Assembly (NCBI GenBank): GCA_038233335.1
Contig: JBBSME010000047.1
Span: 1-20,029 of the forward strand
Source of the DNA: Iamia sp038233335
GTDB taxonomy: Bacteria; Actinomycetota; Acidimicrobiia; Acidimicrobiales; Iamiaceae
Direction: 5' to 3'
DNA: 20,029 nt
A model generated the notes under the pieces. That model was not told the DNA's origin. It made no database searches and saw only the letters and a program-made list of their open reading frames with translations. Of this stretch, positions 1 through 8,279 are shown one piece after another. Both the position numbers and the translations under genes were made by a program. Positions within the stretch are counted from its first letter, which is position 1, and every line of letters begins with the position of its first letter.

Positions 1-1011
1 CGACTTCCCGACACCGGAATGCGCTCGAACGACATGCAGTGGGACTTCTGGACCCTCTCCCCCGAGTCGGCCCACCAGGTCACCTGGCTCATGGGCGACC
101 GCGGCATCCCCCGCACCTGGCGCCACATGAACGGCTACAGCTCCCACACCTACATGTGGGTCAACGCCGGCGGCGACAAGTTCTGGGTGAAGTACCACTT
201 CAAGACCGACCAGGGCATCGAGTACATGACCCAGGACGAGGGCGACCAGATGGCCGGCGACGACGTCGACTACCACCGGCGCGACCTCTACGACTCCATC
301 GACGCCGGCGACCACCCCAGCTGGACGCTGAGGATGCAGATCATGCCGTTTGAGGACGCCAAGGACTACCGGTTCAACCCCTTCGACCTCACCAAGGTGT
401 GGCCGCACAGCGACTACCCGCTGATCGAGGTCGGGAAGCTGACCCTCGACCGGAACCCGACCGACTTCCACACCGAGATCGAGCAGGCCGCGTTCCAGCC
501 CAACAACCTGGTGCCCGGCATCGGCCCGAGCCCGGACCGGATGCTCCTGGGCCGGCTGTTCTCCTACGCCGACGCCCACCGGGCACGCCTGGGTGCGAAC
601 TACACGCAGATCCCGGTCAACCGTCCGCAGGCTCCCGTGAACAGCTACAGCAAGGACGGGGCCATGCGGGTCATGAACGTGTCGGATCCGGTGTACGCGC
701 CGAACTCCTACGGCGGCCCTGCGGCGGACACCGCCACCTACGGCGAACACGCCGGCTGGGAGGCCGACGGCGACATGGTCCGCTCGTCCTACGTCGACCA
801 CGCCGAGGACGACGACTGGGGCCAGGCCGGCACCATGGTCCGCGAGATCCTCGACGACGCCGCCCGCGACCGCCTGGTCGACAACATCGTCGGCCACCTG
901 TCCGACGGCGTGTCCGAGAAGGTCCTCGAGCGGGCCTTCACCTACTGGCGCAACGTCGACAAGGACCTGGGCGACCGGGTCGCCGACGGCGTGAAGGCCG
1001 GCCAGGCCTGA
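1..1011 (+). CDS. katA: Heme catalase, 5'-truncated by window edge
   Basis: The enzyme disproportionates hydrogen peroxide to water and oxygen in the cytoplasm. The reading frame is open from base 1, so the start lies outside the window. The ATG at 19 is internal, because the residues just before and after it already match the conserved catalase core (DMQWDFW, SPESAHQVTWLMGDRGIP). About 336 codons are visible. The proximal heme-ligand signature RLFSYADAH is present, with the axial Tyr encoded at 565-567. The C-terminal tail (KVLERAFTYWRNVD...) fits a small-subunit (about 480-500 aa) monofunctional catalase, so roughly the first 150 residues, including the distal His, are missing. The gene ends at TGA and is followed by a 12-bp hairpin at 1054-1092. 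Family assignment is firm; the exact symbol (katA or kat) is conventional. Confidence 0.95.
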   Translation, partial: RLPDTGMRSNDMQWDFWTLSPESAHQVTWLMGDRGIPRTWRHMNGYSSHTYMWVNAGGDKFWVKYHFKTDQGIEYMTQDEGDQMAGDDVDYHRRDLYDSIDAGDHPSWTLRMQIMPFEDAKDYRFNPFDLTKVWPHSDYPLIEVGKLTLDRNPTDFHTEIEQAAFQPNNLVPGIGPSPDRMLLGRLFSYADAHRARLGANYTQIPVNRPQAPVNSYSKDGAMRVMNVSDPVYAPNSYGGPAADTATYGEHAGWEADGDMVRSSYVDHAEDDDWGQAGTMVREILDDAARDRLVDNIVGHLSDGVSEKVLERAFTYWRNVDKDLGDRVADGVKAGQA

Positions 1012-1053
1012 GCCCCCACCTCCTGGCTCCCGCCGCACCGGCCGGAGCCTGCG

Positions 1054-1092
1054 CACCGCCCCGGGTCACCCCTCCCCCCGCCCGGGGCGGTG
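1054..1092. terminator. Bidirectional hairpin terminator between convergent genes
   Basis: A perfect 12-bp inverted repeat (1054-1065 CACCGCCCCGGG and 1081-1092 CCCGGGGCGGTG) encloses a 15-nt pyrimidine-rich loop. It lies 42 nt after the catalase stop and between two convergent genes. There is no clear T-run on either side, as is common for high-GC actinobacterial terminators. Confidence 0.75.
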
Positions 1093-1113
1093 TCGCGCCC
1101 GGGCTCCGGTCAG

Positions 1114-1135
1114 CGGTCCCCGTGGCCGGGGACCG
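1114..1135 (-). terminator. Second hairpin, just downstream of the lipoprotein gene
   Basis: A perfect 8-bp stem (1114-1121 CGGTCCCC with 1128-1135 GGGGACCG) has a 6-nt loop. It begins 5 nt after the stop codon of the minus-strand lipoprotein gene, the position expected for that gene's own terminator. Confidence 0.55.
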
Positions 1136-1140
1136 GCGGC

Positions 1141-2577
1141 CTACGGGCGGTAGGCGGTGGTGGTGACCCCGAGGGGTTGCTGGATGTCCGCGGTGAGGGC
1201 CCGGGACGCGGCGACGAGGCGCTTGCCGTCGCTGAACGGGGCCATGAAGTGGACGGTGCGGGTGCCCCGCAGGGTCGCGGCCGAGCCCAGTCCGGGGTCG
1301 GTGTTGGGGATGCCGCCGGTGAGCACCGGGCCCGACGCCGCGTAGAAGGACCGGTCGCCCCAACACTGCGGCTCGGGCGGGTCGGTCTGGTCCCGGTGGA
1401 ACCAGCTGGTGGCGACGCCGCCGGCGCTGGAGGTGAACGTCGACCGCGTGTACACCGCGCCCTGGGGGCCGTTGACGACCTCCCACTCGGCCGGTGCGGT
1501 GCTGATCGGGTTGGCCGCGCCGTTCACCGAGACCCCACCGGGACGGGTGGAGCTCCGGTAGACCATCCCGACCGCAGCGGCGCTGTAGTCGACGAAGTCC
1601 ATCACGCCCGGGATCGGGTGGACCCGGAGGTCGGTGACGATCACCTCCCGGTCGCGGTACAGGAGGTGGGTGCGCTGGGTGCGGGGACCGCTGTTGGCCC
1701 CGACGTAGGAGCGGATGGCCCGGACCGGTCCGTCGATGTTGGCCACGAACGCCCCCTCGGCCAGGGCGAAGCTGAGGTTGCTGCGACCGCAGTCGTCGAC
1801 CGCGAACTGGTTCTTGTGGCCGTCGAGGACGTCGACCCCGGTGGAGTCCCCGGCCCGCACCTGCCAGCTGTCCTCCAACCAGCGGTCGCTGAACCCGATC
1901 CGGTACAGGTCTGTGGTCGCCGAGGAGGTCTCCGGGTTCGGCCCCTCGGCCCGGCGGTAGGTCGACCGGTAGTCGCCCCGGGTGGGGACGAAGTCGTAGT
2001 CGACGTAGTCCTTCCCGGCGGCGGGGTCGAGCGAGCCGTCGGAGATGAAGAGGTGGACCCACGCCAGCCCGGTGCCCTGGGGGTCGTAGAGCTGGACCCG
2101 CACCCCACTGCCGGCGACCGTCCCCGGCGGGTTCGCCTGGTCGCCGGAGCGGGGGATGCCGCCGGCATCGGAGGCCATGAACACCAGCTCGTCGTCGCGG
2201 TCGAAGGTCGCGTCGGTGTCGGCTCCCACGAAGGTGGCGGGGTCGGCGTACTGGAGCGCCGTCGGCCCACCCGGACCGTTGCCGTAGACCGAGCCGGCCC
2301 TCCCGGGCGTGGAGTTGTCCCCCGGTGCCGTGCCGAAGGAGACGACCTTGCGCTCGTCGACCTGGACCGGGATCTGAGTCCAGCGGGGCGTGTCGCCCGA
2401 GTAGGTGTGGCGGAAGGCGACCAGGCGGCCCGGGGCAGTGCCGGTGAGGGCGGGGAGGCGGGCGCCGTTGAGGACCACGGGTTGACCCGGTCGCGACACG
2501 GTGGACCGGTCCGGCTCGCACCCGGCCAGGCTGAGGGCGAGGAGCGCCACCCCCCCAGCCGCCAGCACTCGCCTCAT
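1141..2577 (-). CDS. Secreted lipoprotein of unknown function
   Basis: The 478-residue product has a lipoprotein signal peptide: MRR, a hydrophobic stretch, and the lipobox LAGC with Cys20 as the lipidation site. It should therefore be anchored on the outer face of the membrane. The start is supported by AGGAG (complement of 2584-2588), 6 nt before the ATG. The mature part is soluble and likely beta-rich. It has an IPVQVDER segment (69-76) and an acidic DRDDELVFMASDAG segment (126-139) that could bind a metal; the metal role is a guess. No catalytic motif was recognised. I recall the IPVQVDER pattern in uncharacterised exported proteins but cannot name a family. The gene appears monocistronic and is convergent with the catalase. 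The existence of the gene is firm and its function is unknown. Confidence 0.85.
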   Translation of the reverse strand: MRRVLAAGGVALLALSLAGCEPDRSTVSRPGQPVVLNGARLPALTGTAPGRLVAFRHTYSGDTPRWTQIPVQVDERKVVSFGTAPGDNSTPGRAGSVYGNGPGGPTALQYADPATFVGADTDATFDRDDELVFMASDAGGIPRSGDQANPPGTVAGSGVRVQLYDPQGTGLAWVHLFISDGSLDPAAGKDYVDYDFVPTRGDYRSTYRRAEGPNPETSSATTDLYRIGFSDRWLEDSWQVRAGDSTGVDVLDGHKNQFAVDDCGRSNLSFALAEGAFVANIDGPVRAIRSYVGANSGPRTQRTHLLYRDREVIVTDLRVHPIPGVMDFVDYSAAAVGMVYRSSTRPGGVSVNGAANPISTAPAEWEVVNGPQGAVYTRSTFTSSAGGVATSWFHRDQTDPPEPQCWGDRSFYAASGPVLTGGIPNTDPGLGSAATLRGTRTVHFMAPFSDGKRLVAASRALTADIQQPLGVTTTAYRP

Positions 2578-2778
2578 CGCGCACTCCTAACCGTCGATCG
2601 GAGGCCGACCGTACATCCGATCCGCGCCGGCTGCGGGCAGCCGCGCCCATCGGTGGGCACCGACCCCGCTGCGGGCTCGTCGGCACCGACCAGCCGCGGC
2701 CGGTGCGTCGGCCAGGGGACAGGGCCTCGGGGCCGTCTCGCTCGGCGAGGCGTCGGTTGGTCGCCGCCGCGGGGCGGT

Positions 2779-3243
2779 TCAGCCCGGCGTGTCCAGGACT
2801 CGGGCCATGGGCCAGTGGGGGCCGATGCCCTCGACCTCGAACTGCTCGCCCTCGACCGCGAACCCGCGTCGCTGGTAGAAGCTCCGGGCCGCCACCCTGG
2901 CGTCGCACCAGACCAGCCGACCCCCCTCCTGGGCGACGTGAGCCAGGGCGGCGTCGAGGACCTGGGCGCCGATGCCCTGGCCGCGGACGCCGTCGTCGGT
3001 GGCCATGGCCCGGACTCGCCAGCTGTCAGCGTCGTCGGGTCGCCACCGGCAGGCGGCCGGGAACACCGTGGCCGTGCCCACCGGAGCGGCGCTGGCGTCG
3101 GAGCGCAGAGCGGCGAACACCGCGACCTGCGGGTGGTCGTCGCCTTCGAACCGCCCGGCCGAGGCGGGCTGGCCCCGGCGCAGCACCCGGGCCCGGAGGG
3201 CCCACACCGCCGACGGGTCGACCCGCCTGACGGTTGCTTCCAC
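2779..3243 (-). CDS. GNAT family N-acetyltransferase
   Basis: This is a predicted cytoplasmic acetyl-CoA-dependent N-acyltransferase of about 154 residues, the usual length for a single GNAT domain. The acetyl-CoA pyrophosphate loop is visible as RGQGIG (about residues 87-92) after the beta-4 strand (WRVRAMATDDGV). The C-terminal half has the typical CDARVAARSFYQRRGFAVEGEQFEVEG pattern (shown in part: ARSFYQRRGF) in which the Tyr often acts as general acid. The reading frame stays open far upstream, but homology begins at VEATVRR. The GTG at 3241-3243 is therefore preferred, with a weak AGGG about 9 nt upstream. It is divergent from the esterase at 3328, with 84 nt between them. The substrate cannot be deduced. 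Confidence 0.85.
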   Translation of the reverse strand: MEATVRRVDPSAVWALRARVLRRGQPASAGRFEGDDHPQVAVFAALRSDASAAPVGTATVFPAACRWRPDDADSWRVRAMATDDGVRGQGIGAQVLDAALAHVAQEGGRLVWCDARVAARSFYQRRGFAVEGEQFEVEGIGPHWPMARVLDTPG

Positions 3244-3327
3244 GGCCTCGACCCTAGGCAGCGCCGTCGTCGGCTCGACGGCTGGGTAGCCTCCGGCCCC
3301 GACGACGAGAGAGCCGGAGGGCGCCAC

Positions 3328-4464
3328 ATGACCGAGATCCACGGGACCTGCCGAGACGACCTCACCCCGGTGCGAGACGCCTTCGCCGGCGCCTTCGACC
3401 GTGGTGAGGAGCGGGGAGCGGCGGTCGTCGTGACCCTCGACGGCGAACCGGTCGTCGACCTGTGGGCCGGCCTGGCCACCGACGACGACCGGCCCTGGGG
3501 ACGGGACACGATCGTCAACGTGTACTCGACCACCAAGACCATGACCGCCCTGTGCGTGCTGATGCTGGCCGACCGGGGGGAGGTCGACCTGTACGCGCCC
3601 GTCGCCACCTACTGGCCCGAGTTCGCAGCCGCCGGCAAGGACGCCATCACCGTGGCCCAGGTCATGTCGCACACCGCCGGGCTGTCCGGCTTCGATCCGG
3701 CCATCGCCCCCGAGGACCTCTACGACTGGGACGCCATCTGCACGGGGCTGGCCGCCCAGGAGCCGTGGTGGGAGCCCGGCACCCAGTCCGGCTACCACCT
3801 CATCACCCAGGGCTACCTCCTGGGCGAGATCGTCCGCCGGGTCACCGGCCGGTCGGTCGGCACCTTCTTCCGGGAGGAGGTGGCCGAGCCGCTGGGGGCG
3901 GACTTCCACATCGGGCTTCCGGCCAGCGAGGACGGTCGCGTCGCCGACCTCATCCCGCCCCCGGCAGCCGGGCTCGAGAGCCTGGCCGACATCGACATGG
4001 ATTCGCTCGCCCTCCGATCCGTCCTCAGCTGCCCGGTCGACACCTCCGAGACCAAGACCCGGGAGTGGCGGGCAGCCGAGATCCCCGCGGCCGGAGGGAC
4101 CGCCAACGCCCGGGGCGTGGCCCGGATCCACTCGGCGCTGGCCTGCGGCGGCGAGGTCGACGGCGTGCGGCTGCTGTCCGCGGCCGGGGTCGAGCGGGTG
4201 CTGGAGGAGCAGAGCCACACCGACGACCTCGTGCTGGGGATGAAGATCCGCTACGGGATGGGCTACGGGCTCATGAACGAGTCCATCCCCTTGAGCCCGA
4301 GCCCGCGGTCGTTCTTCTGGGGCGGGTACGGCGGGTCCATCGCGCTGGTCGACCTCGATCACCGGATGACGGTCAGCTACGTCATGAACAAGATGAGCTC
4401 AGGCATGGCCGGCGACCTCCGCGGCGCCTCGCTCATCTTCGCCGCCTACGGCGCCCTCGGCTGA
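3328..4464 (+). CDS. Serine hydrolase, class C beta-lactamase fold (family VIII esterase-like)
   Basis: The 378-residue protein carries the active-site S67-T-T-K70 (SxxK), a Tyr motif at Y156-H-L in the position of YxN, and W331-G-G in place of the KTG box. That trio is typical of family VIII carboxylesterases and related beta-lactamase-fold hydrolases rather than true beta-lactamases. Conserved context includes LMLADRGEVDLYAPVATYWP and QVMSHTAGL. There is no signal peptide, so the enzyme is probably cytoplasmic and acts on small esters. The start is clear: GGAGG at 3316-3320 lies 7 nt before the ATG. The gene ends 15 nt from the convergent OmpA lipoprotein gene, and no hairpin was seen between them. 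Other possibilities are a D-aminopeptidase or transesterase of the same fold. Confidence 0.9.
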   Translation: MTEIHGTCRDDLTPVRDAFAGAFDRGEERGAAVVVTLDGEPVVDLWAGLATDDDRPWGRDTIVNVYSTTKTMTALCVLMLADRGEVDLYAPVATYWPEFAAAGKDAITVAQVMSHTAGLSGFDPAIAPEDLYDWDAICTGLAAQEPWWEPGTQSGYHLITQGYLLGEIVRRVTGRSVGTFFREEVAEPLGADFHIGLPASEDGRVADLIPPPAAGLESLADIDMDSLALRSVLSCPVDTSETKTREWRAAEIPAAGGTANARGVARIHSALACGGEVDGVRLLSAAGVERVLEEQSHTDDLVLGMKIRYGMGYGLMNESIPLSPSPRSFFWGGYGGSIALVDLDHRMTVSYVMNKMSSGMAGDLRGASLIFAAYGALG

Positions 4465-4479
4465 CCCCGCCTCCCGAGA

Positions 4480-6891
4480 TCAGCTGGCGTAGCTGATGGT
4501 GACCCGACGGTTGCGAGCCCGGCCATCGGGATTGTCGCGCCCGTCGACCTCGTTGGCGGCCACCGGGTCGGACTCTCCCCGACCCTCGACGGTCAGCTCC
4601 ACCGAGGAGCCCAGGATCGGCCCCAGCACATCGGCCACCGACTGGGCCCGCTGCTCGGAGAGGGCCTGGTTGGCCGCCTCCTCGCCCACGCTGTCGGTGT
4701 GGCCCACGATGTCCACGGTGCCGCTGACCTCTCCGGCCAGGCGGTCACCGATGGCCTCGAGCCGGGCGACGGCCCCGGGGCTGAGGTCGGCTGACCCGAA
4801 GGCGAAGAGGACGTCGGTGTCCAGGTTCAGGTCCACCTCGTCGCCCTCTCGCACCTCGCTCTGGAGGTCGTCGGCCACGCCGACCGATGCGGACAGCGTG
4901 TCGCCCTCAGGTGCGTCGGACGCTCGAGGGAGGTCCAGGTACCAGGGGGCGACCTCGTCGGCCACCGAGACCGGCGCGGAGGGCAGCCAGCCTTCGAGCT
5001 CGACCACCACCCGGTCCACATCGGCCGCCAGGGTCGGGAACCGCACCTCCTGGACCAGGGCATCGCCCGTCCCCAGCTCCCGGCGCCCCTCGGTGGTGAC
5101 GCAGGGCCGGAGCGGCTGGAAGCGCCTATCGCTGTCCGGGTCCGACAGCGACAGCTCGCACAGCCCGCCGAGGGGTGGGAGGTAGGCGTCTGGAGCCGAG
5201 ACGTTGACCCGGCGGACGCGGACGACGGTGCCGCCGTCGGCCGATGCGCCCACGGCGAGGACGTCGATGCGGAGCCGACCGGTGATGTCATCGGGGATGG
5301 AGGCGAGGACGGAGTCGGAGGAGTCGGCGGGTGGCGGCCCGTCGGTCACCGGGACGTCGGTCAGCGATCCGAACCCGGGGACGTCGACGGTGGCTGAGGT
5401 GGAGCTCGCGTCCAGCGCCGGGAAGGCGACGTGCACCGTCCGGGTGGAGCGGGCGGGGACATTCACGGTGGCATCCGAACCGTCGCTGCCGTCGGGGCCC
5501 TCGAGCGGGCCGAGGCGCTGCTGCTGGGCGGGATCGATCAGCGCCAGCTCGTCGAGGTCGAAGCCGACCCCGTCAGGCCAGCTGTCGTCGCCCCCGGCTC
5601 GGGTCAGGTCGAGCACGGCCACGGTGCGGGCCTCGCCGACGCGGACCACGGCCCGGGCCGCGACCGTCCACTCCGGCTGGGCCTCGGACCGCAGCGCCGG
5701 GCCGGGGTCAGGCAGGTCGAGGGTCGGGCCCTCCTCGGCGAGGGCGATCTCCTCGGGATCACCCAGGGCCACGAGGTCCGCGCCCTCGACCCGGCTCCCG
5801 CCCTCGAGGGTCGCTTTGGCGGGGTCGTCCAGGTCGCCGGTGCCGAGGTCGGTGGCCGGGGGCCCGTCCTGCACGACGACAGGCAGGGTGCGCCGTGCGT
5901 CGGCCACCTGCACCAGCACGGAGTCGACACCGCGAGCGGGGGAGGCGACCAGCACGTCCCGGGTGATCGACTCCCCGGCGGCCACGTCGTCGGTGGCGGC
6001 CTCGGCCACGGGCTCGTCATCCGCACTGCGGACCAGACCGGCCCGGAGGCTGGCGGTGTCGACCACCGCGAGGTCCTCGAGATCGCTGAGCTGCGACGGA
6101 CGGAGCGCGTCGCCGGTGCCGTTGCGGTCCTCGACCCGGACGAGCAGGCCGTCCTGGGTGCGCCACACGCCCTGCACGACGACCTCGTGGTCGGGATCGG
6201 CCTCGATGCTCGTCGTCCGGGATGGCGCCACCCCGAAGGCGACGCCGCGCACGGGGACGTCGTCCACCGGCCGCCACTCGGGCAGGCTCACCCGCACCGC
6301 CTCGACGGCCTCGTCGACGGCCGCGAAGGTGACGTAGGCCTCGATCGTGGCCCCGGCCGGGATGACGCTGAACCGGGACGAGCAGAGGCAGTACCCGTCG
6401 TCGGAGGTCACCGGCGCGTGGCGGACCCGGCTGTCCGGGTCCGCGAGGCGGGCCGTCGCCAGACCGTCGAACCCGAAGACCTCGCGGACGTCGCTCGCCG
6501 CCGTTCCCGTGTTGGTGACCTCGAGGGGAACGGTCGTGGTGCCATCGGGCTCCCGGAGCGCGGGACGGACCGCCACCTCCACGTCGGGATGGGCCGGCGA
6601 GGTGGACTCCCCCGCGGGCTCGTCGTCGGGCCAGGCCGACAGCGTGCGGGGGGCCTCCGTGGTCGAGGAGGGGTCGTCATCCGCGCGCAGGGCGTCGGTG
6701 CACCCCGTGACGGCGAGGAGCGCGGCGACGGCCAGGGCCATGGCGCGAGGGCGGGCCCGGCGTCGTCGGGAGCGGAGGTCTGTGGTGGGTCTGGGGTCCA
6801 TGCCCCTCAGGGGACCATCGACAGCGCGGCTGATCCATGGGGGACGACCCCCATCGGGACCCACCGGGGTCTCGGAGATCGAGCCGGTCAC
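4480..6891 (-). CDS. Large lipoprotein with C-terminal OmpA peptidoglycan-binding domain
   Basis: This is the third gene of an FHA/kinase/OmpA operon. It starts with a GTG that overlaps the kinase stop (GTGA, 6888-6891). An Arg-rich n-region, a hydrophobic segment and the lipobox VTGC (Cys64 from this GTG) mark it as a membrane-anchored lipoprotein. The roughly 590-residue middle is Asp/Ala/Val-rich, likely beta-sandwich, and unrecognised; several repeated segments resemble a DUF-type extracellular module (ATxxVRVSLP, SVLVQVADA, TVHVAFPALDA). The last 115 or so residues are a clear OmpA-like domain: FAFGSADLSPGAVARLEAIG, the GHTDSVG loop, LSEQRAQSV, and DGRARNRRV, whose Asp and Arg contact diaminopimelate. 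An alternative start is the ATG at 6799-6801, which would give 773 aa and a lipobox Cys34; the 63-residue extension ahead of the lipobox is unusually long for a signal peptide. Confidence 0.85.
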   Translation of the reverse strand: MTGSISETPVGPDGGRPPWISRAVDGPLRGMDPRPTTDLRSRRRRARPRAMALAVAALLAVTGCTDALRADDDPSSTTEAPRTLSAWPDDEPAGESTSPAHPDVEVAVRPALREPDGTTTVPLEVTNTGTAASDVREVFGFDGLATARLADPDSRVRHAPVTSDDGYCLCSSRFSVIPAGATIEAYVTFAAVDEAVEAVRVSLPEWRPVDDVPVRGVAFGVAPSRTTSIEADPDHEVVVQGVWRTQDGLLVRVEDRNGTGDALRPSQLSDLEDLAVVDTASLRAGLVRSADDEPVAEAATDDVAAGESITRDVLVASPARGVDSVLVQVADARRTLPVVVQDGPPATDLGTGDLDDPAKATLEGGSRVEGADLVALGDPEEIALAEEGPTLDLPDPGPALRSEAQPEWTVAARAVVRVGEARTVAVLDLTRAGGDDSWPDGVGFDLDELALIDPAQQQRLGPLEGPDGSDGSDATVNVPARSTRTVHVAFPALDASSTSATVDVPGFGSLTDVPVTDGPPPADSSDSVLASIPDDITGRLRIDVLAVGASADGGTVVRVRRVNVSAPDAYLPPLGGLCELSLSDPDSDRRFQPLRPCVTTEGRRELGTGDALVQEVRFPTLAADVDRVVVELEGWLPSAPVSVADEVAPWYLDLPRASDAPEGDTLSASVGVADDLQSEVREGDEVDLNLDTDVLFAFGSADLSPGAVARLEAIGDRLAGEVSGTVDIVGHTDSVGEEAANQALSEQRAQSVADVLGPILGSSVELTVEGRGESDPVAANEVDGRDNPDGRARNRRVTISYAS

Positions 6892-8279
6892 GCCGAGGCG
6901 AACAGGTAGGCGGTGATCAGCGCGACCACGACGAGGCCACCGAGGACAGCGGCAGGGAGCCCCGTCGGGCCGAGGTGGCGGCGCACGCGCCGGGTCAGGA
7001 CCGCGCCCACCGCGACCAGCACCGCCACCGTGAGCAGGACGTAGACCGTCCGACGGACGGCGAGACCGCCCGGGCCGAGCGATGCGGCCAGCGAGGCCGC
7101 CTCGGCCACCGCGCCGCCGACGATCGCGCCGGCGAACACTCCCAGGAGACCGCCCCGGACCGGGCCGGGCTCCGCCATCGTCGCGGTGGCGGGCGTCTCC
7201 CCATCATCGGCCTCGACCTCACCGCCAGCGGCCGGGACGGGCCCGGCGGCCACCGGCCGGTCGTCGGGGTCCATCGGATCCGGCGGAAGAGGGGGTGCCG
7301 CCGGTCTGGTGGTGCCGGCCACCGCCCGGACGGTGGTCGCGGGCTGATCGTCGGCGCCGGTGGCCGGGTGGGTCCGGTCCGAGACGGCAGCATCGTTGGC
7401 CTGGGGGCCCGGTGGCGGCGCGCCGTACAGGTCGGCCAGCTGGCGGAGCTCGACGGCCAGGTCAGCGGCAGTGGCCCGGGTGTGCGGATCAGGGGCGAGG
7501 CACCGGCGGTCGATGAGGTCGGCCAGGGCCAGGTCCAGGCCGGGGGCGGGCTGGCGCTCGCCGCGCAGGACGGCCGCGTGGCGCACGGCGGCGTCGGTCC
7601 CTACGAACGGGTGGTGGCCGGACGCGGCCACCCACAGCGTGGTGCCCAGGGCCCACACGTCGGCCGAGCGGTGCACCCGTCCGGCCGCCTCCGCCTGGGC
7701 CACCTCCGGGGGTCGGTAGTCGAGGGTGGCGCCGATCGGACGGGCGTAGGAGCCCTGGAGGGAGGCCGCCACCCCGAAGTCACCCAGTTTCCAGAGGCCT
7801 CCGGCCCGCAGCGCGTTGGCCGGCTTCACGTCGCCGTGCAGGTGGCCCCCGTCGTGCAGCGCGGCCAGGCCCTCGGCCAGCTGGGCGCCGATGGAGGCGG
7901 CGTCGGCCGGGGTGAGCAGGCCGTGGCGGGCGACCACGGTGGCCAGGTCGACGTCGGCCTGCTCCATCACGAACACCACGCAGCCGGCGAGGGGCCCGTC
8001 GTCGATGTCGAAGGCGTCCTCGCCGGCCAGCAGGTGCGGGTGTCGCACCCCTCGGAGCAGCTCGAACTCGGTGACCAGCCCGCTCCGCGCCGCGGAGGAG
8101 AGGATGGGGTCGAAGACCTTGAGGGCCCGGGTCGGTTCGTCCCGCCAGGTGTCCCGGGTGGCCTCGAACACCTGGCCGAAGGCTCCCCTCGCCAGGAACC
8201 GCTCCACCTTCCACTCGCGGATCCGACTGCCGGGGACCAGCTGGTCGACCGGGCTCGACCCCGGGGGGATCTCGGTCAC
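6888..8279 (-). CDS. Membrane-anchored Ser/Thr protein kinase
   Basis: The protein has 463 residues. The Hanks-type kinase domain spans about residues 18-285: Gly-rich loop RGAFGQVFEA, catalytic Lys54 (RALKV), helix-C Glu71, catalytic loop H148-G-D150-V-K152-P-A-N155, D167-F-G169, PPE (190-192) and DVWALG. All catalytic residues are present, but Arg before the catalytic Asp is replaced by Gly, so it is a non-RD kinase. An Ala/Pro-rich linker (about 285-372) leads to three predicted membrane helices (about 375-402, 411-429, 441-462). The kinase is thus cytoplasmic and tethered at its C-terminus with no PASTA sensor. The GTG start overlaps the FHA gene stop (GTGA, 8276-8279), and its own stop overlaps the OmpA gene start. 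This arrangement argues for co-translation and shared function. Confidence 0.92.
   Translation of the reverse strand: MTEIPPGSSPVDQLVPGSRIREWKVERFLARGAFGQVFEATRDTWRDEPTRALKVFDPILSSAARSGLVTEFELLRGVRHPHLLAGEDAFDIDDGPLAGCVVFVMEQADVDLATVVARHGLLTPADAASIGAQLAEGLAALHDGGHLHGDVKPANALRAGGLWKLGDFGVAASLQGSYARPIGATLDYRPPEVAQAEAAGRVHRSADVWALGTTLWVAASGHHPFVGTDAAVRHAAVLRGERQPAPGLDLALADLIDRRCLAPDPHTRATAADLAVELRQLADLYGAPPPGPQANDAAVSDRTHPATGADDQPATTVRAVAGTTRPAAPPLPPDPMDPDDRPVAAGPVPAAGGEVEADDGETPATATMAEPGPVRGGLLGVFAGAIVGGAVAEAASLAASLGPGGLAVRRTVYVLLTVAVLVAVGAVLTRRVRRHLGPTGLPAAVLGGLVVVALITAYLFASA

Noticed and set aside
2578..2778. Promoter for the lipoprotein gene (TACGGT at complement of 2608-2613)
   Set aside because: A -10-like hexamer is present but no -35 at a suitable distance, so it is not listed as a feature.
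1090..3327. Very long open frame in front of the esterase and long antisense frames over the lipoprotein and GNAT genes
   Set aside because: They have low-complexity Arg/Gly/Pro composition and no homology. In very GC-rich DNA stop codons are rare, so these are shadows of the minus-strand genes.
3328..4464. True class C beta-lactamase (antibiotic resistance)
   Set aside because: The KTG box is replaced by WGG and there is no signal peptide, which points to an esterase-type member.
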